From Streptomyces sp. RerS4 (GTDB taxonomy: Bacteria > Actinomycetota > Actinomycetes > Streptomycetales > Streptomycetaceae): a stretch of DNA of 64,000 nucleotides. The stretch covers positions 4,884,501 through 4,948,500 of the forward strand of contig NZ_CP097322.1 of NCBI RefSeq assembly GCF_023515955.1, read 5' to 3'. Under the pieces are notes generated by a model that was not told where the DNA came from, made no database searches, and saw nothing but the letters and a program-made list of their open reading frames with translations. The translations under genes were made by a program, and so were the position numbers. Positions 42,923-50,331 of the stretch are shown one piece after another (position 1 is the stretch's first letter; every line of letters begins with the position of its first letter).

Positions 42923-43408
42923 TCAGATCTTGCCGCGGTTCTCCCGCAGGTGCTCCGCCACGGGCCGCAGGGAGGCGTGCAGGGCCGCCAGCGCCTCCGG
43001 GGGCAGCAGGTCGATGAAGTGTTCGCGGACCGACGCCACGTGGTGCGGCGCCACCTTGCGCATCGTCTCCATGCCCTCGTCCGTGAGCACCGCGTACAGG
43101 CCCCGGCGGTCGGACTCGCAGTTGACCCGGCGCACCAGGCCCGCCGTCTCCATGCGGGTGATCTGGTGGGACAGCCGGCTCTTGGACTGCAGGGTGGCGG
43201 TGGCGAGGTCGCTCATGCGCATCCGCAAGCCTTCCGACTCCGAGAGGTTCACGAGGATCTCGTAGTCGTTGTTGGTGAGTCCGAAGGGCTGGAGATCCTT
43301 TTCCAGCTGGTGCATCAGCAGTCTGCTGACGTCCAGGTGGGTGCGCCAGGCGCACTGCTCGGCATCGGTCAGCCAGCGCGTGGCCGTCTCGGTCTCCATG
43401 GTCTCCAT
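42923..43408 (-). CDS. MarR-family transcriptional regulator (1)
   Basis: 161 aa; M-E-T-M-E-T-E-T-A start with no ribosome-binding site, consistent with a leaderless mRNA from the promoter described below. Winged helix-turn-helix: L-T-N-N-D-Y-E-I-L-V-N-L, recognition region R-M-S-D-L-A-T-A-T-L-Q-S-K-S-R-L-S-H-Q-I, wing C-E-S-D-R-R-G-L-Y-A-V-L-T. The D-R-R-G wing motif is intact. The ligand is unknown. The nearest likely targets are itself and the AIM24 operon, whose 3' end is 81 bp upstream. Confidence 0.9.
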   Translation of the reverse strand: METMETETATRWLTDAEQCAWRTHLDVSRLLMHQLEKDLQPFGLTNNDYEILVNLSESEGLRMRMSDLATATLQSKSRLSHQITRMETAGLVRRVNCESDRRGLYAVLTDEGMETMRKVAPHHVASVREHFIDLLPPEALAALHASLRPVAEHLRENRGKI

Positions 43409-43411
43409 GAA

Positions 43412-43444
43412 TGAACTCTACCTAAGAAGTTGAATTACGTACAA
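43412..43444 (-). promoter_or_regulatory. leaderless promoter and probable self-operator of MarR (1)
   Basis: Minus strand: -35 TTGTAC (43439-43444), 18-bp spacer, -10 TAGAGT (43415-43420), then six bases and the ATG. TGAACT (43412-43417) and AGTTGA (43428-43433) form an inverted pair with one mismatch and a 10-bp spacer centred between -10 and -35, the usual place for a MarR repressor site. Confidence 0.6.
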
Positions 43445-43489
43445 AAAATCCGAAGATCCGCTGATCGGTCCTCCGGCCCGCGCCGACCG

Positions 43490-44323
43490 TCACAGCCCGA
43501 AGCGCCGCTGAAGATCACCGAGCTGCCCCGGCATCCGCGGTACGCCCAGCTGCCCCAGCGGACCCTGGCCCGCCCCCGGGACGCCCTGCGCGTTGCCCGT
43601 GGCCGCGTTCGCGCCCACCGTGCCGACGGACTGCTCCGCCATCAGCGTCTCGGACGACTGCAGCAGCACCGTCCCCGCTCCGACGAATTCGAACTGGTGC
43701 TCCTCGCCCGAGGCGCCGCCGAGCCCGGTGAGCGAGCGCAGCCCGCCCATCACGCCCGACATGTAGCCGTGGTCGTAGTGGTGACACGGCGACGGGCAGT
43801 CCGCCCATCCCACCAGCGCCTGGGGGTCCACGCGCAGCGGCGGTTCCATGAACACCACCGGACCGTTGGACGCCGCCACGAACTTCCCGGTTCCGATCAA
43901 GGTCAGGAAACCCGGGACGATCGACTGCTTCAGCGCGAGAGAGGGCTGATAGGCGAGCAGGTTCCCCGAGCGGATCGTCAGGTTGCCGTCCTCCAGGTCG
44001 AACGAGTTCACGTCGAAGGCGCGGTCGGCGAGCAGCATCTTGCCCTGCCCCTCGGCCACCACCCAGTCACTCGCGTGCAGCGGCGAGTGGAAGCTCGTGC
44101 GCAGCAGCCGGTCGAAGCGGCCGTTGCCGACGCCGTTGAACTCGATGCGCCCGTAGTACGAGATCATCTTGCCCTTCTGCAGGAACCACTGGCTCCCCTT
44201 GAGCTCCACGCAGAAGGTGTACGCGTTCACGTTGTCGTCGGAGGGCAGGCTGTACGGGTCGAAGACCGTCGGCCCGCCGGGTCCGCCCGTGACGGGGCCG
44301 TTCGTTCCGGGGTAATGGGTCAC
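43490..44323 (-). CDS. AIM24 family protein (third of three)
   Basis: 277 aa; GTG start overlaps the previous stop by four bases. The N-terminus has a Gly/Pro-rich lead (T-H-Y-P-G-T-N-G-P-V-T-G-G-P), then the AIM24 beta-barrel: Y-T-F-C-V-E-L-K-G-S-Q-W-F-L-Q-K-G-K and later G-L-G-G-A-S-G-E-E-H-Q-F-E-F-V-G-A-G-T-V-L-L-Q-S-S-E. The tail of about 40 aa is Gly/Gln-rich. Function is unknown; the family has a TNF-like/tryptophan-RNA-binding-like fold. Part of a three-gene overlapping operon. Confidence 0.88.
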   Translation of the reverse strand: MTHYPGTNGPVTGGPGGPTVFDPYSLPSDDNVNAYTFCVELKGSQWFLQKGKMISYYGRIEFNGVGNGRFDRLLRTSFHSPLHASDWVVAEGQGKMLLADRAFDVNSFDLEDGNLTIRSGNLLAYQPSLALKQSIVPGFLTLIGTGKFVAASNGPVVFMEPPLRVDPQALVGWADCPSPCHHYDHGYMSGVMGGLRSLTGLGGASGEEHQFEFVGAGTVLLQSSETLMAEQSVGTVGANAATGNAQGVPGAGQGPLGQLGVPRMPGQLGDLQRRFGL

Positions 44324-44970
44324 AGCTTCTCCTCGGAGGCCTGTACGTACACCGCTCCCTGGCCCGACAGCTCCAGCTGGAAGGCCTCGCCCGAGCCGCG
44401 GCCGACCATGTCGCGCCAGCCCAGCGCCGTGGACAGCTTGTTGCGGACGTCGCCGTGGTGGGCGACGTACGCCTGCGGGTCGACGTGGACCGGGCGGTTC
44501 GGGGTGATGGGCAGCTCGATGACCCCGCCGTGGGCCATCACGGCCACCGAACCGTGGCCCTTGAGGGTGGTGGTGAACAGGCCCTGGCCGGTCACCTGTC
44601 CGCGCACCATGCCCATGACACCGCCCTGCGAGCCCATGAACATCGTGCCCTGCTGGAGGGTGCCGTCGAAGGCCAGCAGCCGGTCGGCCTCGACGTAGAG
44701 GGTCTCGCCGGTGAGGTTGATCACCTGGATGTGGTGGCCGCCGTGGCCGAACATCACGGTGCCGCTGCCCTCGACCGACATCAGCGGGGTCTGCTCGTTC
44801 GCCACCCGGCGCCCGATCATCCCCATCACGCCGCCCTGGCCGCCGGTGATGCTCGGGGTGAAGGAGACGTCGCCGCGGTAGGCGAGCATCGCGCCGCGCT
44901 GGCTGTACATCTTCTGCCCCGGGACCACCTGGGCCTCGACCATCTTCGAGTTGATCTCGCGGAACGGCAT
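44320..44970 (-). CDS. AIM24 family protein (second of three)
   Basis: 216 aa; ATG at 44968-44970 shares one base with the preceding stop. M-P-F-R-E-I-N-S-K-M-V-E-A-Q-V-V-P-G-Q-K; several G-G-V-M-G-M glycine/methionine loops; W-R-D-M-V-G-R-G-S-G-E-A-F-Q-L-E-L-S-G-Q-G-A-V-Y-V-Q-A-S-E. The last motif is shared by all three paralogues. No signal or membrane helix. Confidence 0.9.
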   Translation of the reverse strand: MPFREINSKMVEAQVVPGQKMYSQRGAMLAYRGDVSFTPSITGGQGGVMGMIGRRVANEQTPLMSVEGSGTVMFGHGGHHIQVINLTGETLYVEADRLLAFDGTLQQGTMFMGSQGGVMGMVRGQVTGQGLFTTTLKGHGSVAVMAHGGVIELPITPNRPVHVDPQAYVAHHGDVRNKLSTALGWRDMVGRGSGEAFQLELSGQGAVYVQASEEKL

Positions 44971-45608
44971 CAGATGTCGCCCCCGACGGTGTTGCGCTCG
45001 CTGGGCTGCACGTAGACCAGGCCCTCGCCCTCGAAGCGGATCTGGAAGGCCTCGCCCGAGCCCTCGCCGATCAGGGTGCGGAAGTTGACCCCGGACTGGA
45101 AGGACTGCCGGAGGTCGCCCGTGTGGGCGACGTACGCGCCCGGGTCGACCGACAGCGGGTACTGGGCGCTGACGCGCAGCACCACCGCCGGGCCGTCCGA
45201 CATGATCGCCGCCTGGCCGGAGCCCTCGACGGTCGTCGTGAAGAGCCCGTTGCCCGTCGCACCGCCGCGCAGGCCGGTGAACGTCGTGCCGGTGCGCAGG
45301 CCGGCGTCGGTGCACAACAGGTTGCTCGACTCGACGTACAGCTTCTCGCCGCGCAGGTTCACCAGATTGATCTCACTCGCGCGGTCCGCGAAGTAACAGG
45401 TGCCGTGCCCCTGTACCTCCATCACCGTCATCTGTTCGCCGGTCAGGCGGCGGGTCACCATGCCGCGCAGGCCCTCACCGCCGCCGGTCATCTTCTTGAA
45501 GGCCATCTGGCCGTCGTACGCGACCATGGCGCCGTTCTTCGCTTTCACGGCGTCACCGGTCAGGTCGACGGCGAGCACCTTGCTGCCTTGGAGTCGGAAC
45601 TGAGCCAC
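44970..45608 (-). CDS. AIM24 family protein (first of three)
   Basis: 212 aa from GTG 45606-45608 (M-A-Q-F-R-L-Q-G-S-K-V-L-A-V-D-L); the frame is open to 45668 but homologues usually begin here. F-R-T-L-I-G-E-G-S-G-E-A-F-Q-I-R-F-E-G-E-G-L-V-Y-V-Q-P-S-E is the family C-terminal signature. It is the promoter-proximal member; the three gene products are clearly paralogous and probably assemble together. Confidence 0.9.
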   Translation of the reverse strand: MAQFRLQGSKVLAVDLTGDAVKAKNGAMVAYDGQMAFKKMTGGGEGLRGMVTRRLTGEQMTVMEVQGHGTCYFADRASEINLVNLRGEKLYVESSNLLCTDAGLRTGTTFTGLRGGATGNGLFTTTVEGSGQAAIMSDGPAVVLRVSAQYPLSVDPGAYVAHTGDLRQSFQSGVNFRTLIGEGSGEAFQIRFEGEGLVYVQPSERNTVGGDI

Positions 45609-45757
45609 GGGATGACGGTATCCGTCGCGGGCGGGCCCCAACAGGGTCCCCTGGCCGATATACGCCACATTCGACGGTTCGCGGGGCCCGGAGCAAGATC
45701 TCCGCGAGCGGCTGAGACACTGGGACCGACCCCGGCCCCCTCCCGCGAAGGTTCCAC

Positions 45758-46102
45758 GTGGACATCAAGACCGCTTCCGCCCTGCACCGGCTGCGCCTCA
45801 TCTCCGTACCGGAGGCGCTGTCGTTCCCGGCCCTGCTGATCTTCGGCTCGTTGCTCAGCCGGGTGTCGGACATCGACTACCTGATGATGCCGCTCGGCAT
45901 CCTGCACGGGGTCCTGTTCGTCATCTACGCGATCTTCCTGCTCGACGTCTGGAACAAGGCGAAGTGGCCGGTCAAGAAGGTCGCGCTGTTCTTCGTGCTC
46001 GCGCTGCTGCCCTTCGGCGGCCTCTACGGCGACAAGCTGCTCAAGCGCGACGAGGCCGACAGCGTGATAGCGGCGCGCGCCCGTCAGGCCGCCGACGCCT
46101 GA
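45758..46102 (+). CDS. DUF3817 membrane protein (1)
   Basis: 114 aa; GTG after GAAGG. Three hydrophobic helices (about residues 18-35, 45-68 and 74-95). The second holds G-I-L-H-G-V-L-F-V-I-Y-A-I-F-L-L-D-V-W, and K-A-K-W-P-V-K-K-V follows. DUF3817 proteins are small membrane proteins of unknown role. A paralogue is 2.3 kb away at 48086-48415. Confidence 0.88.
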   Translation: MDIKTASALHRLRLISVPEALSFPALLIFGSLLSRVSDIDYLMMPLGILHGVLFVIYAIFLLDVWNKAKWPVKKVALFFVLALLPFGGLYGDKLLKRDEADSVIAARARQAADA

Positions 46103-46155
46103 TCCTCGCGTCGACCGCCCGTTTGTCGTGAGCCTCGGGCCCGTGGGTGGTGGGC

Positions 46156-47211
46156 TCAGTCGCGGGCGCGGCGGGCCAGGCCCAGGGCGTGGTCCGGCCA
46201 CCAGGTGCCGGCCGCCGGGCCGCCGCGGCAGGTGCCGTCGGATTCGCCGGGGCGTTTGACCCACAGGTACGCGTCCACGAGCGGGTCGCCCGTCCGGTCG
46301 GTGGGCGGGGTGCCCAGCGAGCGGCCCGCCGGGTTGCACCAGGAGCGGTCGGCCGCCGTATCGGCGTTCGGGCCGGCCGGCGGGGGGCCGTCGCCGTTGC
46401 GGCTCGTGTCGAGGACGAAGTGCTTGCCGCCGACGGCCCGCGAGAGCCGGACCCCGTACGCCCGGCCGTCCGCGTCGCGGTGGTAGGCGGCGACGTTGAG
46501 GGCGAACCCGTCGGCGCGCTCCAGCCCCGACCGGCGCAGGGGCTCCACGAGGTCGTCCGGGTCCCGGATCCAGTCGGGATGACCGGCGTCCAGATAGACA
46601 CGGGTGTGACGGTTGCGCTTGAGCCGGTCCACCGCCTGCGCCAGCAGTCGGTAGCGCTCCTCGCGCGGGCCGGCGCCGGCGCAACCGTCGACCAGGTGCG
46701 CGACGGCGCCGGGCTCCAGGACGACGAGCGCCCGGGTGTCCGCGAGGGAGCGGGCCAGGGCGTCGATCCAGTCCTCGTAGGCGTGGGCGTCCGGGGCGCC
46801 CTCGGTCGTCGGCCGCGCGGCGCAGCCAGGGTGCGGGACGTCGCGGTGCGGGAGGTTGTACGCCGCCACGAGCAGGGTGCGCCCGGCCGCCTTCGCCGCC
46901 GCCGCGGCCCGTCGGACCGCCGGGCCGGGATCGCCGCCCGGCGCCCACAGCGCCATCGGCCGCTCGGAGATCCGGCGCAGCAGTTGGGCGTCGGTGTTGC
47001 GTCCCTGCGCCTCCCAGGCGGCGACCTGGCGGGCGGCGGCACTGTTCGGGTCGACCCAGAAGGGCGAGACGCCGGCCTGCGACCCGCCGGCCGGGGAGGC
47101 CGCGGGCCCCGGACGCGGCGAGGGCTCGGAGGCGCAGGCGGCGAGGCATCCGAGGAGCAGCAGGAGCCCGAGGGCGGTGACGGGTCGGCGTCTGCGTACG
47201 GCGGGGGACAT
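46156..47211 (-). CDS. lipoprotein related to glycoside hydrolase family 6, catalytic acid replaced by Gly
   Basis: 351 aa; ATG 47209-47211. Lipobox L-A-A-C with Cys26. GH6 landmarks: V-A-A-Y-N-L-P-H-R-D-V, V-V-L-E-P-G-A-V, F-V-L-D-T-S-R-N-G-D-G-P, W-C-N-P-A-G-R-S-L-G-T-P-P-T and V-K-R-P-G-E-S-D-G. In active GH6 enzymes the second motif is E-P-D, and that Asp is the general acid (D221 in Trichoderma Cel6A); here residue 168 is Gly. The other Asp residues (R-D and E-S-D-G) are kept. It may be a surface glucan-binding protein or use another acid. There is no separate cellulose-binding domain. Confidence 0.85.
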   Translation of the reverse strand: MSPAVRRRRPVTALGLLLLLGCLAACASEPSPRPGPAASPAGGSQAGVSPFWVDPNSAAARQVAAWEAQGRNTDAQLLRRISERPMALWAPGGDPGPAVRRAAAAAKAAGRTLLVAAYNLPHRDVPHPGCAARPTTEGAPDAHAYEDWIDALARSLADTRALVVLEPGAVAHLVDGCAGAGPREERYRLLAQAVDRLKRNRHTRVYLDAGHPDWIRDPDDLVEPLRRSGLERADGFALNVAAYHRDADGRAYGVRLSRAVGGKHFVLDTSRNGDGPPPAGPNADTAADRSWCNPAGRSLGTPPTDRTGDPLVDAYLWVKRPGESDGTCRGGPAAGTWWPDHALGLARRARD

Positions 47212-47499
47212 CCGGCTCCTCGGGACGGCGCGGCACGGGCACGACACGGATCGAACCCGCAAATCGTGACATAACGACCAGTCGGCTCCCCGCAGGCCAC
47301 CCCCCTCGGGCAGGTCGCCGAGCCCCACTGACGCGGGATGCGCGGGCCCCTGGCACGGCGGGCTCCGCGCTCACCGCCCGAACGCGTTCCCGGATCGTGG
47401 CCCCGCTCGCCGAGGTGCGCGCCGGCAGGGGGGTGGGGCGGATCGGTCGAGGGGTGAGACGGGGGTGGCCGTCAAATGACCGACCGGTAGGGTCGGTGG
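47212..47499. other. divergent intergenic region
   Basis: 288 bp between the GH6-like gene (minus) and MarR 2 (plus). The plus-strand end holds a 7-bp inverted repeat (next entry). I see no gene; the G/C-rich stretch 47330-47460 lacks clear promoter elements. Confidence 0.4.
47479..47497 (+). promoter_or_regulatory. inverted repeat at the start of MarR (2), probable operator
   Basis: ACCGACC (47479-47485), five bases, GGTCGGT (47491-47497): a perfect 7-bp inverted repeat that ends 2 bp before the GTG. A -10-like TAGGGT (47488-47493) lies inside it, 6 nt before the start, so the gene may be leaderless and self-repressed. Confidence 0.55.
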
Positions 47500-48009
47500 G
47501 TGCCCAAGCCGCTCAGTCTTCCCTTCGACCCCATCGCGCGCGCCGACGAGCTGTGGCGGCAGCGCTGGGGGCCGGTGCCCTCCATGGCCGCCATCACCTC
47601 GATCATGCGGGCCCATCAGATCCTGCTCGGCGAGGTCGACGCGGTCGTCAAACCGTACGGATTGACCTTCGCGCGCTACGAGGCGCTGGTGCTGCTCACC
47701 TTCTCGCAGGCCGGGGAACTGCCGATGTCGAAGATCGGCGAGCGGCTGATGGTGCACCCGACCTCCGTGACGAACACCGTGGACCGGCTCGTGCGCTCCG
47801 GCCTGGTCGCCAAGCGCCCCAACCCGCAGGACGGGCGCGGCACGCTGGCCTCCATCACGCCGAAGGGGCGCGAGGTGGTCGAGGCGGCCACGAAGGACCT
47901 GATGGCGATCGACTTCGGGCTCGGCGCGTACGACGCCGAGGAGTGCGCGGAGATCTTCGCGCTGCTGCGCCCGCTGCGCGTGGCGGCCGGCGACTTCGGG
48001 GAGAAGTAG
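47500..48009 (+). CDS. MarR-family transcriptional regulator (2)
   Basis: 169 aa, GTG start without a ribosome-binding site. Helical N-terminus, then the winged helix: F-A-R-Y-E-A-L-V-L-L-T-F, M-S-K-I-G-E-R-L-M-V-H-P-T-S-V-T-N-T-V-D-R-L, and wing N-P-Q-D-G-R-G-T-L-A-S-I-T. Similar in kind to the regulator at 42923-43408 but not closely related. It lies 76 bp upstream of DUF3817 (2) and may control it. Confidence 0.9.
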   Translation: MPKPLSLPFDPIARADELWRQRWGPVPSMAAITSIMRAHQILLGEVDAVVKPYGLTFARYEALVLLTFSQAGELPMSKIGERLMVHPTSVTNTVDRLVRSGLVAKRPNPQDGRGTLASITPKGREVVEAATKDLMAIDFGLGAYDAEECAEIFALLRPLRVAAGDFGEK

Positions 48010-48085
48010 GAGCACGGGTGGAGGGAGGGGCGGAGGCGAGGGGGCGCGTCAAGATCGAGCAAAACGGACGGTTACGCTCGACGGC

Positions 48086-48415
48086 ATGAAACGAAGCGTG
48101 CTGACCCGCTACCGCGCCATGGCCTACGTGACCGCGGTCATGCTCCTGATCCTCTGTGCCTGCATGGTGGCGAAGTACGGCTTCGACACCGGCGCCGACC
48201 TGACCTTCGCGGTCTCGCAGGCCCACGGCGTCCTCTTCATGATCTACCTGGTCTTCGCCTTCGACCTGGGCTCCAAGGCCAAGTGGCCCTTCGGCAAGCT
48301 GCTGTGGGTGCTGGTCTCCGGGACCATCCCGCTGGCCGCCTTCTTCGTCGAGCGCAAGATCCGCGCCGAGGTGGAACCGCTGATCAGCGGCTCCCCGGCG
48401 ACCGTCAACGCGTAA
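48086..48415 (+). CDS. DUF3817 membrane protein (2)
   Basis: 109 aa. Three hydrophobic helices. S-Q-A-H-G-V-L-F-M-I-Y-L-V-F-A-F-D-L and K-A-K-W-P-F-G-K-L-L-W parallel DUF3817 (1), so they are paralogues. The ATG is close after an AT-richer AGCAAAACGGACGGTTACGCT stretch that may contain its promoter. Followed by a strong terminator. Confidence 0.88.
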   Translation: MKRSVLTRYRAMAYVTAVMLLILCACMVAKYGFDTGADLTFAVSQAHGVLFMIYLVFAFDLGSKAKWPFGKLLWVLVSGTIPLAAFFVERKIRAEVEPLISGSPATVNA

Positions 48416-48454
48416 CGCGCGCCCGCCCGGACCTCGCGCCGGGCTGGAGCGAAG

Positions 48455-48482
48455 ACCCCCGGGGAAGACTCCCCGGGGGTTT
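48455..48482 (+). terminator. intrinsic terminator after DUF3817 (2)
   Basis: ACCCCCGGGGA (48455-48465) pairs perfectly with TCCCCGGGGGT (48470-48480) around a 4-nt loop, then TTT. A textbook rho-independent hairpin 40 bp past the stop. It also isolates icmA from upstream transcription. Confidence 0.88.
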
Positions 48483-48491
48483 GCCATCGAC

Positions 48492-48515
48492 ATTTACTAG
48501 GACGTCCTAGTAAAT
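48492..48515 (+). promoter_or_regulatory. 24-bp perfect palindrome at the icmA start (probable repressor operator)
   Basis: The half-site ATTTACTAGGAC (48492-48503) is followed immediately by its exact reverse complement (48504-48515). It ends 2 bp before ATG 48518 and 8 bp before ATG 48524. It is AT-richer than its surroundings. The length and two-fold symmetry fit a TetR-type dimer site that would block transcription start or ribosome access. The TetR gene 108 bp past the icmA stop is the obvious candidate. Confidence 0.75.
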
Positions 48516-48523
48516 TCATGGGT

Positions 48524-50224
48524 ATGGACGCTGACGCCATCGAGGAGGGCCGCCGTCGCTGGCAGGCCCGTTATGACAAGGCCCGCAAGCGGGAGGCCGA
48601 CTTCACCACGCTCTCCGGCGATGACGTCGAGCCCGTGTACGGGCCCCGGCCCGGTGACTCGTACGAGGGGTTCGAGCGCATCGGCTGGCCGGGGGAGTAC
48701 CCCTTCACCCGCGGCCTGCACCCCACCGGCTACCGCGGCCGGACCTGGACCATCCGCCAGTTCGCCGGCTTCGGCAACGCCGAGCAGACCAACGAGCGCT
48801 ACAAGATGATCCTCGCCGCCGGCGGCGGCGGCCTCTCCGTGGCCTTCGACATGCCCACGCTCATGGGCCGCGACTCCGACGACCCCAGATCCCTCGGCGA
48901 GGTCGGCCACTGCGGCGTCGCCATCGACTCCGCCGCCGACATGGAGGTCCTCTTCAAGGACATCCCGCTCGGCGACGTCACCACCTCCATGACCATCAGC
49001 GGGCCCGCCGTGCCCGCCTTCTGCATGTACCTCGTCGCCGCCGAACGCCAGGGCGTCGACCCGGCCGTGCTCAACGGCACGCTCCAGACGGACATCTTCA
49101 AGGAGTACATCGCCCAGAAGGAGTGGCTCTTCGAACCCGAGCCGCACCTGCGCCTCATCGGCGACCTCATGGAGTACTGCGCGAACGGCATCCCCGCCTA
49201 CAAGCCGCTCTCCGTCTCCGGCTACCACATCCGCGAGGCCGGGGCCACGGCCGCGCAGGAGCTCGCGTACACCCTCGCCGACGGCTTCGGCTACGTGGAA
49301 CTCGGTCTGTCCCGCGGCCTGGACGTCGACCACTTCGCCTCCGGCCTCTCCTTCTTCTTCGACGCGCACCTCGACTTCTTCGAGGAGATCGCCAAGTTCC
49401 GCGCCGCCCGCCGCATCTGGGCCCGCTGGATGAAGGAGGTGTACGGAGCCACGTCCGACAAGGCCATGTGGCTGCGCTTCCACACCCAGACCGCCGGCGT
49501 CTCCCTCACCGCGCAGCAGCCGTACAACAACGTCGTGCGCACCGCCGTCGAAGCCCTCGCGGCCGTTCTCGGCGGCACCAACTCCCTCCACACCAACGCC
49601 CTCGACGAGACCCTCGCCCTCCCCAGCGAGCAGGCCGCCGAGATCGCCCTGCGCACGCAGCAGGTGCTGATGGAGGAGACCGGCGTGGCCAACGTCGCGG
49701 ACCCGCTCGGCGGTTCCTGGTACGTCGAGCAGCTCACCGACCGCATCGAGGCCGACGCCGAGAAGATCTTCGACCAGATCAAGGAGCGCGGGCTGCGCGC
49801 CCACCCCGACGGCCGGCACCCCATCGGGCCGATCACCTCGGGCATCCTGCGCGGCATCGAGGACGGCTGGTTCACCGGCGAGATCGCCGAGTCGGCCTTC
49901 CAGTACCAGCGCGCCCTGGAGAAGGGCGACAAGCGGGTCGTCGGCGTCAACGTCCACCACGGCTCGGTCACCGGCGACCTGGAGATCCTGCGCGTCAGCC
50001 ACGAGGTGGAGCGCGAGCAGGTCCGCGTCCTGGCCGCCCGCAAGGACCACCGCGACGACGCCAAGGTGAAGCAGGCGCTGGCCGCGATGCTCGCCGCCGC
50101 CCGCGACGGCTCCAACATGATCCCGGCCATGCTGGACGCCGTACGCGCCGAGGCCACGCTCGGCGAGATCTGCAACGTCCTGCGCGACGAGTGGGGCACC
50201 TACACCGAGCCGCCCGGCTTCTGA
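48524..50224 (+). CDS. icmA: isobutyryl-CoA mutase large subunit
   Basis: 566 aa from ATG 48524 (M-D-A-D-A-I-E-E-G-R-R-R-W). With this start the substrate-specificity residues fall at Phe80 (T-I-R-Q-F) and Gln198 (E-Y-I-A-Q-K-E-W), exactly as in S. cinnamonensis IcmA. Methylmalonyl-CoA mutase has Tyr and Arg at these places. ATG 48518 is a possible start two codons earlier. The substrate barrel is complete and there is no B12-binding domain, as expected: IcmB supplies that and is not in this window. AdoCbl-dependent isomerisation of isobutyryl-CoA and n-butyryl-CoA links valine breakdown to polyketide precursors. Confidence 0.96.
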   Translation: MDADAIEEGRRRWQARYDKARKREADFTTLSGDDVEPVYGPRPGDSYEGFERIGWPGEYPFTRGLHPTGYRGRTWTIRQFAGFGNAEQTNERYKMILAAGGGGLSVAFDMPTLMGRDSDDPRSLGEVGHCGVAIDSAADMEVLFKDIPLGDVTTSMTISGPAVPAFCMYLVAAERQGVDPAVLNGTLQTDIFKEYIAQKEWLFEPEPHLRLIGDLMEYCANGIPAYKPLSVSGYHIREAGATAAQELAYTLADGFGYVELGLSRGLDVDHFASGLSFFFDAHLDFFEEIAKFRAARRIWARWMKEVYGATSDKAMWLRFHTQTAGVSLTAQQPYNNVVRTAVEALAAVLGGTNSLHTNALDETLALPSEQAAEIALRTQQVLMEETGVANVADPLGGSWYVEQLTDRIEADAEKIFDQIKERGLRAHPDGRHPIGPITSGILRGIEDGWFTGEIAESAFQYQRALEKGDKRVVGVNVHHGSVTGDLEILRVSHEVEREQVRVLAARKDHRDDAKVKQALAAMLAAARDGSNMIPAMLDAVRAEATLGEICNVLRDEWGTYTEPPGF

Positions 50225-50257
50225 GCCTCCGGGCCGGTGTGGGGAACCGTGTGAGGA

Positions 50258-50291
50258 GAAGGCCGGTCGCGCGCCCGCGTGACCGGCCTTC
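50258..50291. terminator. bidirectional terminator between icmA and tetR
   Basis: GAAGGCCGGTCGCGC (50258-50272) pairs with GCGTGACCGGCCTTC (50277-50291), 15 bp with one G-U pair and a 4-nt loop, placed between the converging stops of icmA (50224) and the TetR gene (50332). Confidence 0.82.
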
Positions 50292-50331
50292 CGCGTCCGC
50301 GCGGGGAGCGGCGCTCGGGTCCGAGCGGCGC

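Noticed and set aside
48518..48523. Tyr at an apparent active-site position of IcmA (P-T-G-Y) as a changed specificity
   Set aside because: Numbering from ATG 48524 shows the specificity residue is Phe80 in T-I-R-Q-F; with Gln198 both isobutyryl-CoA mutase markers are present, so nothing is unusual.
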